64,000 nt of DNA, taken from assembly GCA_965117035.1 (NCBI GenBank), contig OZ220748.1, positions 1,426,001 to 1,490,000 of the forward strand, written 5' to 3'. Of the stretch, positions 1 to 8,042 are shown piece after piece. This DNA comes from CAZENU01 sp965117035. GTDB taxonomy: Bacteria; Chloroflexota; Dehalococcoidia; Lucifugimonadales; CAZENU01. The position numbers and the translations under genes are program-made. Positions within the stretch are counted from its first letter, which is position 1; each line of letters opens with the position of its first letter. The notes beneath the pieces are model-generated. The model did not search any database and was not told the DNA's origin. It saw nothing but the letters and a program-made list of their open reading frames with translations.

Positions 1-247
1 GGGAGTCCTCCAGGCTCTCGTGGGCCGATAGCGGCGCGAAGTGGAGGGACTCGCTCCATCCGAACACCATGAACTCGCCGCAAAGGTCGTAGTACTCCTT
101 GACCGTCTCGACATGGTCGTAGCCCGCCGGGCCGACATCCTCCGTGCGCGCCCTGTCCGTCCATCCATCGAAGCGTTCCACGCGACCGCGGACGTCCGAC
201 CCGCGGTACGCGGCCTTCAATCCCCTTGATAGCTTGCGGAGTTGCAT
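1..247 (-). CDS. SAM methyltransferase, sterol C24-methyltransferase-like (3' end outside window)
   Basis: Only the first 82 codons lie in the window; the gene runs off the left edge. The ATG at 247 follows an excellent AGGAAGGAGG site 11 bp after the stop of the RND transporter gene, so it is the third gene of that operon. The visible protein contains VKEYYDLCGEFMVFGWSESL followed by HFAPL, close to the YYDL...YGWG.SFHF block of ERG6/SMT sterol side-chain methyltransferases and related SAM enzymes. The SAM-binding motifs would lie beyond the edge. A broader CfaS/tocopherol methyltransferase-like assignment remains possible. Substrate is inferred, not shown. Confidence 0.7.
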   Translation of the reverse strand, partial: MQLRKLSRGLKAAYRGSDVRGRVERFDGWTDRARTEDVGPAGYDHVETVKEYYDLCGEFMVFGWSESLHFAPLSAHESLEDS

Positions 248-258
248 GAGCCTCCTTC

Positions 259-2742
259 CTACGAAGAACCCTGACCCTGCTCGTGGCGCAGATGGATGTC
301 CTCTATGGCCACGTCGAGGTCGTCCCACATGCGCTCCACCATGGAACGCATCCGCGCGTTCTGGTACGCCCCCCAGACCACCATTGCGGGCAGCACCACC
401 AGGACTGAGACGGCCAGGGAGTAGACGATCGTGATGGTCGCCGTGATGCCGAACTGCTGGGACGCAAGCAGCGGCGACGCAATCAGCACCCCGAACCCGA
501 ACGCAGTGGTGAGAGCCGAGCCCAGCAGAGCCGAACCGGTGGTCGCGAGCGTCCTGATAGCGGCCCGCTCGGGGTTGCGCAGGCGGGCGAACTCCTCCCT
601 GTAACGATGGATCACGTGGATGGTGTAGTCCACGCCGATCCCGATAGACAGCGCCGTGATGATCGAAGTGACCAGCGTGTAGGGGATCCCGAGCAGCGCC
701 ATCGTGCCCAGCACGCAGATCAGGACGAACACGATCGGGCCTACCGCGACGATACCCAGCGTGGGCTGCCGCAGCGTCACCCAGAAGAAGATGGCTAGGA
801 TGCTCAGCGCGACGGCAACGGTCGTGCTGATCGCCGCCGTCTGGCCGTCCGTGATCTGGTCGGTCACCGCGACCGCGACGACCTCATCCGATATCGCCGT
901 GATCGCCCCGTCGTCGCCGAACCAGAGCTCCTCCACCTGGCCCTGGAGCATCCGCGCTCCCGCGGGATCGCCCACGTAGATCGGGAACTGGAGCAGCAGC
1001 GTATCGACGCCCGCCGGATCGTTGACCAGGAAGTGGGACAGGTCGGGCTCGTTCTGGACGAGCCTGTCCACCACCTGCTGCATAAGCCCCGGATCGAGCT
1101 CCACGCCGGGCGATGCTGCGCGGAAGAGTGCTTCCAGCTCAGGGTCGTACTTGTCGCCGGGCTCCCCGGAGTTTTCGGTCCAGTCGTCGATGAGGGCCGC
1201 GTACGATCCGTGGATCGGGCCCGCCGCCACTGGCGGGCGGCGCTGCTCGTCCTCGAAGGCGGCGCTGAGATCGTGCAGGTTCAGGATCGTCCGGCTCTCC
1301 GTGACCTCGGCCTTGATCAGCAGGCTGGCTACCTCGGTAGAGCCGCCCACGGCGGCCTCCAGGGTGTTCATGTCCTCCAGCACGCTCCCGCCCCTGGGCA
1401 GGATATCCTTGATGCTGAACTCGGACTTCAGGCCGGTGGCGGCGTACCCGAGCCCTATCGTCACGAGCACCACGGCGACCAGGTATGGGGCGGGCCGGCG
1501 CGTTACCCACCTGCCGAGCAGCTCCGCCACCCGCGGGATGCCGGGCAGAGCGTTCGAGATCGGGCGTGCCGGTCCCAGCTTGCCGCGCGACTCCCGCCAC
1601 CGATCGATCATCAATCGACCGGCCGGGATCAGCGTCAGCATCACCACCAGGCTCATTCCGACGCCCAGCCCCGCGACGATTCCGAAGTCGCCGATCACCC
1701 CGATAGGCGAGAACAGGGTGGCCAGCAGGCTGACGATCGTCGTGACCGCGGCCAGGGTCAGCGGCACCGTGACGTGTTGCAGCCCCGTGCGCACGGCCGC
1801 GACGACCGGCTGGCCCTCGACCCGCTGCTCCCGGTAGTGCGAGATCGCCTGGATAGCGTAGTCCACCGTGAGGCTGATGATGATGACGGGCACCATCGCG
1901 GTCAGCGAGCTCGGGGGACCTATGAGACCGAGCCCGTTCGGGCCGAGCCAGCCCTCCGCCCCGACGATCCACGTCAGCGAGAAGATGAGCCCCGCCAGCG
2001 TCAGCAGCATGTCGGAGACGGTGCGGGTGAAGACCAGCAGCAGCACCGCGATCAGCACGAGCGCGAGGCCGATCAGCGGGGCCATCCCTTCCTCGGTGGC
2101 CTTCTTGTACTCGTCCTCCACGACCACCGGCGACAGGCTGCTCACGCGCAGCGGTCCCTCATCCGCGGCCGCCAGCTCGTTGATCCTCCGTTCGGCGTTC
2201 TGTACCCGCTCGTCTCCCGTATCGATCAGCCGGATGTTGGCGATCGCGACCGGCGTGCCGTCCGCGTCGATGCCGGTCATCGCGTCCAGGGCGCCCTTGA
2301 GCTCGGGCGCGTTGCGGACCGCGTCTATCTGCGCCTGGGTGACCAACCCGAAGTCGTCGGTCTGCAACGCGGCGCCGATCAGGACCGAGGGCGCGACGAA
2401 CGGGTTGGCCGGCGCGAGCAGCTCGCTCACGCTCCGATCGCCGACGACGGCGCCTGTCAGGGCGGCCATCTGGGAGAGGCCGGCGGGCGTCAGCGCCTCC
2501 CCGCGGAAGAGGAGGGTTACGATGCTGACCTCCCCGGACTCCCTGAAGCGCTCGCCGATCTCACCGGTCGCATTGGCGACCGGGTGCCCCGGGGGGAGGA
2601 AGGCGACGTCGGCGCCCTCGGTCGGCGGCGCCCGCAGCGTGGACCCATAGCCAAACAGGACCGTGAGCGCCAGCAGGGCGAGGAGCGTTGCCCAGGGACG
2701 GGACGTGACCAACCAGCTCAGCCACCCGAGTACCCTGTTCAT
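259..2742 (-). CDS. RND/MMPL family transporter
   Basis: An 827-residue inner-membrane transporter with the duplicated RND/MMPL plan: TM1 at about residues 15-35, a large extracytoplasmic loop, five TMs to about 385, then a second half starting with a TM near 420 and ending in five TMs after about 650. Both halves carry the family's membrane motif (SLTVDYAIQ in the first, GIGVDYTIH in the second) with an Asp likely to serve proton relay. The ATG has a GGGAGG site. It lies between a Rieske oxygenase and a sterol-methyltransferase-like gene, so a lipid cargo (hopanoid or sterol, as for HpnN and BstA-type RND proteins) is a reasonable inference. Direct substrate evidence is absent. Confidence 0.85.
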   Translation of the reverse strand: MNRVLGWLSWLVTSRPWATLLALLALTVLFGYGSTLRAPPTEGADVAFLPPGHPVANATGEIGERFRESGEVSIVTLLFRGEALTPAGLSQMAALTGAVVGDRSVSELLAPANPFVAPSVLIGAALQTDDFGLVTQAQIDAVRNAPELKGALDAMTGIDADGTPVAIANIRLIDTGDERVQNAERRINELAAADEGPLRVSSLSPVVVEDEYKKATEEGMAPLIGLALVLIAVLLLVFTRTVSDMLLTLAGLIFSLTWIVGAEGWLGPNGLGLIGPPSSLTAMVPVIIISLTVDYAIQAISHYREQRVEGQPVVAAVRTGLQHVTVPLTLAAVTTIVSLLATLFSPIGVIGDFGIVAGLGVGMSLVVMLTLIPAGRLMIDRWRESRGKLGPARPISNALPGIPRVAELLGRWVTRRPAPYLVAVVLVTIGLGYAATGLKSEFSIKDILPRGGSVLEDMNTLEAAVGGSTEVASLLIKAEVTESRTILNLHDLSAAFEDEQRRPPVAAGPIHGSYAALIDDWTENSGEPGDKYDPELEALFRAASPGVELDPGLMQQVVDRLVQNEPDLSHFLVNDPAGVDTLLLQFPIYVGDPAGARMLQGQVEELWFGDDGAITAISDEVVAVAVTDQITDGQTAAISTTVAVALSILAIFFWVTLRQPTLGIVAVGPIVFVLICVLGTMALLGIPYTLVTSIITALSIGIGVDYTIHVIHRYREEFARLRNPERAAIRTLATTGSALLGSALTTAFGFGVLIASPLLASQQFGITATITIVYSLAVSVLVVLPAMVVWGAYQNARMRSMVERMWDDLDVAIEDIHLRHEQGQGSS

Positions 2743-2806
2743 GGTCTACCCTCCCGTCCGAAGTCGAGGCGCAGCGCGCGCACAGGCAGAAACCCGTCGC
2801 GCCCGC

Positions 2807-3883
2807 TCATTGTCCCGCCCCGCCAGGAGCAACCGGCTCCGGGACCGCGGCGTCGCCCGGATCGGGATAGAACTGGGCGCAATATGCCCGGTACGGCATG
2901 ATCTTGCCGTCCGAGCGACAGAGACGGGGGCGCGACACGTACCGCTTGCGGCCCCAGATGACGACGTCCTGCAGGACGTCGTCGTGCTGCTGGGCCGCGA
3001 GAAACCTGTTCATGAGGGGCGCGCGCAGCCTGACCGGGAGGAAGCCGAGGCCGACAAACAGCCGCTTCGGCTTGCGTATCTCGAACACTTGCGAGACCAG
3101 CGTCAGGTCGACGAGCGTGCCGTCCACGGGTGTCGCCAGCACCCACAGCCGCATGTCCATGCCGATGGAGTGCTCGCGTACCTCGACGTACGAGTACCCC
3201 AGCCCGAAGACCTGGGTGATCGCCGAGATATCGAAGGTGAGCGTGGCGAACTTCGCGATCGTCCGGGAGCGCTTGAAGTCGAAGCGGCTCTCGAGACGGG
3301 GGCCCTCGACCGTCGCCTCGCCGACCGGGTTCACGTTGTCGTAGCCGTGCACGTAGCGCAGGTGGGCGAGGTCGACCGAGTTCTCAGTCGTCTCCTGGGG
3401 ATGGCCGGGAAACCGTGTCGTCCATATCTCGAAGTCGCTCCAGCCCTCCGGGTGCGGCGGATCGGGCGGCAGCTCCCACCGCGGCGGCCGGTCACCGATT
3501 CCCCACCACGCGAAGACCAGGCCGAGGACCTCCCGTGTCTCGAAGACCCGCAGCTTCGCGGTCCTTGGCGGCTCGGCGAACGGGGTGTCGACGCACTGGC
3601 CGGTCGTGTCGAACTCGTAGCCGTGGAAGGGACAGACCAGCCGGCCCGCGCATACGCGTCCTCCGGCCTCGGGCCCGAGATCGGCGCCCAGGTGCGGGCA
3701 AAAGGCCTCGGCCACGCAGACGCGCCCGCCTTCGTCATACCAGACGACGATGCTCTCTCCCATCCAGGTCTTGCGGACGAGCTCCGCCTTAATGACGTCC
3801 CGACGGCTTGCTACGAAGTACCAGCCCTCGGGGAACGGGGATAGCGTTTCGGCGTATGCGAACTCTCTGCTTCGGGTCGACAT
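2807..3883 (-). CDS. Rieske non-heme iron oxygenase (KshA/DAF-36-like)
   Basis: A 358-residue oxygenase. The Rieske [2Fe-2S] ligands are visible: C62 and H64 in CPHLG, C84 and H87 in CPFHGYEFD. The mononuclear iron site is D171-x2-H174-x4-H179 in ENSVDLAHLRYVHGY. This two-domain plan is that of terminal oxygenases acting on steroids and other hydrophobic molecules (KshA, DAF-36/Neverland, SdmA types), but also of PrnD-like enzymes. It needs a reductase partner, which is not in the window. It is first in the operon with the RND transporter (64 bp gap) and the methyltransferase. A sterol or hopanoid substrate is inferred from context only. Confidence 0.85.
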   Translation of the reverse strand: MSTRSREFAYAETLSPFPEGWYFVASRRDVIKAELVRKTWMGESIVVWYDEGGRVCVAEAFCPHLGADLGPEAGGRVCAGRLVCPFHGYEFDTTGQCVDTPFAEPPRTAKLRVFETREVLGLVFAWWGIGDRPPRWELPPDPPHPEGWSDFEIWTTRFPGHPQETTENSVDLAHLRYVHGYDNVNPVGEATVEGPRLESRFDFKRSRTIAKFATLTFDISAITQVFGLGYSYVEVREHSIGMDMRLWVLATPVDGTLVDLTLVSQVFEIRKPKRLFVGLGFLPVRLRAPLMNRFLAAQQHDDVLQDVVIWGRKRYVSRPRLCRSDGKIMPYRAYCAQFYPDPGDAAVPEPVAPGGAGQ

Positions 3884-4045
3884 CGATCAGGACACCTCGC
3901 CCGGGGACTTCGGGTTGGATACGGTCCTACCCTCGAGGTTGCCATGACAGGATATCAGAGCCATCGTCTTGTCCCACCCTTGTGCCTGAACTCTAGCACG
4001 ACGGTATCGCATCGGCCACACGGCCCGCCAGGTCCGAGGACGGCC

Positions 4046-5509
4046 TCAGACGACGCCATCGGCCTCTTCAGCGTCTTCGACCCTCATCAACAGGGCGGGG
4101 AGAATGGCGACCAGGGACAGGAACCCGGCGATCATGAACAGGTTCTGGAATACGGTCACCCCTGCTTCGATCAGCGGCGCCTCGGTCTCCTCGGGCGTCG
4201 CACCAAGCGTGACGTGGGCGGTCAGACTGTAGAAGCGTTCGATGCCCCAGGCGGACAGGGCCGCCAGCCCCAACGCCATGCCCACCATTCGCGCCGCCGT
4301 GACCAACGAGGCCGCGGCGCCCCAGTAGTGGCTGGGCGCCGCGCTCAGGGCGCTGACGCCGATCGGCGGGATCACCAGCCCGAATCCCAGTCCGGCCATC
4401 GCCAGGGGCACGGTGAGACGGAGCTGCGTCACCTCCGTCTCCCAGCCGCTCATGAACAGCAGGCCCGTCCCGATGAAGGCGAGGCCGGTGATGCACACCG
4501 CCCTGACGCTCGTCCAGCGCAGTATGTAGCCCCCCACGACCGCCCCCACCGGGATGACGGCCGTGAGCCGGACGAGGTGGAGGGCGCTCTCCCATGCCCG
4601 TTTCTCCATGACGGTGCCCGCCATGAGCGGCACCGCGACCAGCGCGATGATCAGGGCGACTCCGACCATGAACTGGGTGATGTTGGACGACAGGAAGGCC
4701 CTCGACGTGTACAGGAATGACGCCATCAACGGCTGGACCGTCCGCCTCTCGATGACGACCAACACGAGGACCAGCAGGACCCCGAAGGCGACCGCGAAGT
4801 ACGGCACCACGGACTCCCCGGAGAAGATGCTCCTCTGGGACAGCGCCATCGTGAGAACGGTGAGAGCCGCTCCCAGCACGACGGCGCCGACGTAGTCCAT
4901 CCTGGCCTCGGGGTTGGCGCGGTTCGGCAGGACCGCCAGGAGCGCGATCAGGATGAAGCTCTGGGGGACGTCCAGCCAGAATATCCAGCGCCAGCCGATC
5001 AGCTCGATTATCGCCCCGCCGTACAGGGGGCCCAGCACGGACCCGGCCTCGGCCGAGGCGGCGACGAGGCCTATGGCGACGCCTCGTCGCTGCGGCGCCA
5101 CGGCCGCCACCGCCATGGCGAGACCTATGGGCACGGTCGCGCCGCCTCCGAAGGCCTGCAGCACCCTCGCCGACACGATCCAGGGGAAGTTGGCCGCGAC
5201 CGCCACCAACGCCGACCCGATGGCGAACACGACCAGCGCCGCCTGGAACATCCTCACGCGCCCGTAGACATCTGACAGCCGTCCGGCCAGCGGCATCGCC
5301 ACCGTGTAGCTGACGAGGTAGCCGGTCACGATCCACGCCGCCGTGTCCAGGTCAGTGAGCGGGATCTCCAGGTCGACCATGACGCTGGGGAGCGCGGCGA
5401 CCACCACCGTCTGGTCCAGCGCCGTCGAGAAAACGCCCAGGCAGATTATCCCCAGGACGGCCGACTCGGAGGACGCTCGGGAGGCGAGGAACGTCCTGGC
5501 GGAGCTCAC
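4046..5509 (-). CDS. MFS drug/lipid exporter, P55/EmrB-like
   Basis: A 487-residue major facilitator protein of the large QacA/EmrB type, with motif A (GRLSDVYGRVR) and hydrophobic segments along its whole length. I chose the GTG at 5509, which overlaps the stop of the upstream lipoprotein gene (GTGA), over the longer reading frame beginning at 5656; the extra N-terminal stretch is polar and lies inside the lipoprotein gene. The pair repeats the order lipoprotein then MFS exporter of the mycobacterial lprG-Rv1410c (P55) operon, where the two proteins move triacylglycerides and lipoglycans to the outer envelope. A similar role here is inferred. Confidence 0.85.
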   Translation of the reverse strand: MSSARTFLASRASSESAVLGIICLGVFSTALDQTVVVAALPSVMVDLEIPLTDLDTAAWIVTGYLVSYTVAMPLAGRLSDVYGRVRMFQAALVVFAIGSALVAVAANFPWIVSARVLQAFGGGATVPIGLAMAVAAVAPQRRGVAIGLVAASAEAGSVLGPLYGGAIIELIGWRWIFWLDVPQSFILIALLAVLPNRANPEARMDYVGAVVLGAALTVLTMALSQRSIFSGESVVPYFAVAFGVLLVLVLVVIERRTVQPLMASFLYTSRAFLSSNITQFMVGVALIIALVAVPLMAGTVMEKRAWESALHLVRLTAVIPVGAVVGGYILRWTSVRAVCITGLAFIGTGLLFMSGWETEVTQLRLTVPLAMAGLGFGLVIPPIGVSALSAAPSHYWGAAASLVTAARMVGMALGLAALSAWGIERFYSLTAHVTLGATPEETEAPLIEAGVTVFQNLFMIAGFLSLVAILPALLMRVEDAEEADGVV

Positions 5510-6252
5510 GGGCCGGCGCTTACGTCCGGAAGCTGGATGTCTACCGGAACGTCGATCTCCAACGTCACCATCCGGCTCGTTCCCGGCGCGTCGTCGTCGA
5601 AGAGCTGGCCCGCTATCCTGAACTGCCGCAGCGTATGGTCTGTCTGGTCGAGCCACAGGCTCAACGTGATCGCATGGCCGGCGTCAACCGACGTGATCAG
5701 GCTCGACATCTCCTCGGAAACGACATTCCCGTCTAAACGTATCGTCTCCGCGCCGTTGACCGACTCCCGGCCCGCGATGGCCACGTCCCGCATGACCGGC
5801 AGTATCTTGCTCAGCGTGAGGCCGATCTCCCCGAATTTGAAGGGCACCTGGTCGCGCGGCAGGGGCACCCAGGGCGCGTCCCGGGAGAACTTCATGAGCG
5901 ACTGGTCGCCTACCGCAAGGATTGTGATCTCCACGAATCCCATGCCCGGGTTCTCCACGTCCACGAGCATCCTGACGCTGTCGGGCGTCTCGATCTCGCC
6001 GGTGACGGTCTTCAACGTGTTGCCGAAGAACTTGGCCCCCGACTGCTTCTCGTCTACCATCTCGAACTTCGCGGTCGAAATGGCGGCGAGCTTCTCCCCC
6101 GCGCTCGCGACCAGTTCGCTCACCGACAGTTCCGCCTCCGGCGTCGGAGACGGCTCCGCAGCTTCCCCACCACACGCGGACGCAAACAGGAGGGTGCCCA
6201 CGACGGCCGCGAGGAACGGCAGCCTGTGACGCAATGCCCTGGACAAGCTCAT
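5506..6252 (-). CDS. LppX/LprAFG-family lipoprotein
   Basis: A 248-residue lipoprotein. The signal peptide ends in a lipobox with acylated Cys at residue 27 (LLFASAC), then a short Ser/Pro/Thr linker and a mature domain containing AISTAKFEMVDEKQSGAKFF and a repeated beta-strand pattern typical of the LprG fold, which holds diacylated lipid in a hydrophobic cavity. The ATG has a near-perfect AAGGAGGT site at 6 bp. The gene is translationally coupled (4-bp overlap) to the MFS exporter downstream. Family members in mycobacteria are lipid chaperones; the lipid carried here is unknown. Confidence 0.85.
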   Translation of the reverse strand: MSLSRALRHRLPFLAAVVGTLLFASACGGEAAEPSPTPEAELSVSELVASAGEKLAAISTAKFEMVDEKQSGAKFFGNTLKTVTGEIETPDSVRMLVDVENPGMGFVEITILAVGDQSLMKFSRDAPWVPLPRDQVPFKFGEIGLTLSKILPVMRDVAIAGRESVNGAETIRLDGNVVSEEMSSLITSVDAGHAITLSLWLDQTDHTLRQFRIAGQLFDDDAPGTSRMVTLEIDVPVDIQLPDVSAGP

Positions 6253-6523
6253 CCGACCACCTCCTTACCGCACGTGCGCCGCCGGGGACTGGACGGCGAG
6301 AGGCGTGTCGACCGGCAGGCGCCACCCTGTCCATGGCGCTGTGGCTGCTCTCGGCGCATCCAGAACCCAGCCGGTACCTCAGACACACTCCAGACGGCGA
6401 GCGCCAACATCGTAGTTGACGCCTCTGGCAGTGTCCAGTCAGGAATGCCCCCCTTGCCCCAAGTACCGTCGGGGGCTATCTTTTGAGCCAGCCTCCAGTT
6501 TGTGGTTAGCGCAACCCTCGCAA

Positions 6524-7957
6524 GTGACCCGCGTACTCATAGCCGCATTCGACGGACTCCAGCCTTCGCAGGTGAATGCCGACCTGGCGCCGAACCTCGC
6601 CGCCCTCGCGGCCGAAGGCGTCACCTTCGCGCGCAATCACCCCGTCTTCCCGACCGTCACCCGGATCAACGTCGCCAGCCTCGTCACCGGATACCACCCG
6701 GGCTCGCACGGACTGGCCGGCAACACCGTCGTCATCCGCGACTACGACGCCAACAGCACCGTGCAGGCGCTCGAGCCGCAGCTTGCCCGGATCGCCGAGC
6801 GGACTGGACACGTCCTGCTGGCGCCGACGCTGGCGGACATCCTGCACGCGCACGGGAAAGAGTACGTGGCCGTGGGCGTCGGCACCTCCGGCAACGCCTA
6901 TGTCCAGAACCCGCGGGCCGGGACGCTCGGCGGGGCGACGATCCACCCGGAGTTCTGCATGCCGCGCGGTCTGAACGAGCAGCTCGTCGAGCGCTTCGGC
7001 CCATGGCCGCCCAAGGTCACGCCGAACGTTTCGCAGATGGAGCGCGGGACGCGCGTGCTGACCGAGTATGTGCTCGCGGAGCGCGACCCGGCCGTCGCGC
7101 TCATCTGGTTCTCCGAGCCGGACAGCTCCAACCACAGGGCGGGTGTCGGATCGACGCTCTCCAACCGGGCCCTCGCGTCCGCCGACGAGCAGCTCGGGCG
7201 AATCATCGGAGCGATGGAACGCAGAGGCACACTGGAGGAGACCGACGTGATCGCGGTCTCGGACCACGGATACGTGACCATCGAGGCCGTCGTGGACATC
7301 GAGGCCGAGCTTCGCGCGGCGGGCTTTCCGGGTGGGGGCCAGCCCGGCGGCGTGCTGGTCGCGCCCAACGGCGGCGCGGCGCTCTTCTACGCGCACGAGG
7401 CCGATCCCGCGACGGTGGCGCGGCTGGCGGCGTGGCTCGCGAGCCAGCCCTGGTGCGGCGCGATGCTGGCCTCGGAGCGCGTCGGGCCCATAGCCGGTAC
7501 CCTGCCCGCCAGCCTGGCCGGCATCGACGGCCCGAGAAGTCCCGACCTCGTGATGTCTTTCACGTGGAGCTCCGCGCGCAACGACGCCGGCTTCCCGGGG
7601 ACGTCGGCCGCCAGCGGAGGCCCTGTCGGCGCGGGCACGCACGGCGGCATGAGCCGCCACGAGCTTCGGAACACCCTGATCGCGCGCGGCCCGAGCTTCC
7701 TCCGGTCGACCGTCGTGGACACCCCGACCGGCAACATCGACGTCTCCCCTACGGTTCTCCATATCCTCGGCCTCCCCGGTGGCGAGGAGATGGATGGACG
7801 CGTGCTGCATGAGGCGCTCGCCGGGAGCGACATGCCGACCGGGGAGCCGCGCTCGGAAACTCACGTGGCCGAGCTGGGCGACTACCGGCAGCAGGTCACC
7901 GTCAGCACCCTCGCGGGGTCGGCCTATCTCGACGAGGGCAACCGCCTGGGCCGCTGA
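6524..7957 (+). CDS. Type I phosphodiesterase / nucleotide pyrophosphatase family hydrolase
   Basis: About 477 residues of the alkaline phosphatase superfamily. Metal-site residues in order: Asp in VLIAAFDGL near the N-terminus, the likely Thr nucleophile in FPTVTRIN (about residue 46), Asp and His in DSSNHRAG, Asp-His in VSDHGY, and His in GTHGG. The family cleaves phosphodiester or phosphomonoester bonds with two zinc ions. I used the GTG at 6524 because the protein fold starts there; no strong ribosome site supports it, and an upstream in-frame start at 6416 cannot be excluded. No signal peptide is obvious with this start. Divergent from the lipoprotein-MFS operon. Confidence 0.8.
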   Translation: MTRVLIAAFDGLQPSQVNADLAPNLAALAAEGVTFARNHPVFPTVTRINVASLVTGYHPGSHGLAGNTVVIRDYDANSTVQALEPQLARIAERTGHVLLAPTLADILHAHGKEYVAVGVGTSGNAYVQNPRAGTLGGATIHPEFCMPRGLNEQLVERFGPWPPKVTPNVSQMERGTRVLTEYVLAERDPAVALIWFSEPDSSNHRAGVGSTLSNRALASADEQLGRIIGAMERRGTLEETDVIAVSDHGYVTIEAVVDIEAELRAAGFPGGGQPGGVLVAPNGGAALFYAHEADPATVARLAAWLASQPWCGAMLASERVGPIAGTLPASLAGIDGPRSPDLVMSFTWSSARNDAGFPGTSAASGGPVGAGTHGGMSRHELRNTLIARGPSFLRSTVVDTPTGNIDVSPTVLHILGLPGGEEMDGRVLHEALAGSDMPTGEPRSETHVAELGDYRQQVTVSTLAGSAYLDEGNRLGR

Positions 7958-8042
7958 ACGCGCGCCGGCGCGGATGGGCCGGTGCCCACCCTGGCCGTGC
8001 CGGCCATAGTGTGTGTTCTCCGCGACGGTTGACGGGCTCGAA

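Noticed and set aside
41..434. Small plus-strand open frames at the left edge
   Set aside because: They lie opposite the methyltransferase start and the transporter end, both of which have clear ribosome sites and family motifs.
1033..2901. Long open frame on the plus strand opposite the RND transporter gene
   Set aside because: It is the antisense shadow of a gene with clear TM and family motifs; its translation is Arg/Asp-rich low-complexity with no ribosome site.
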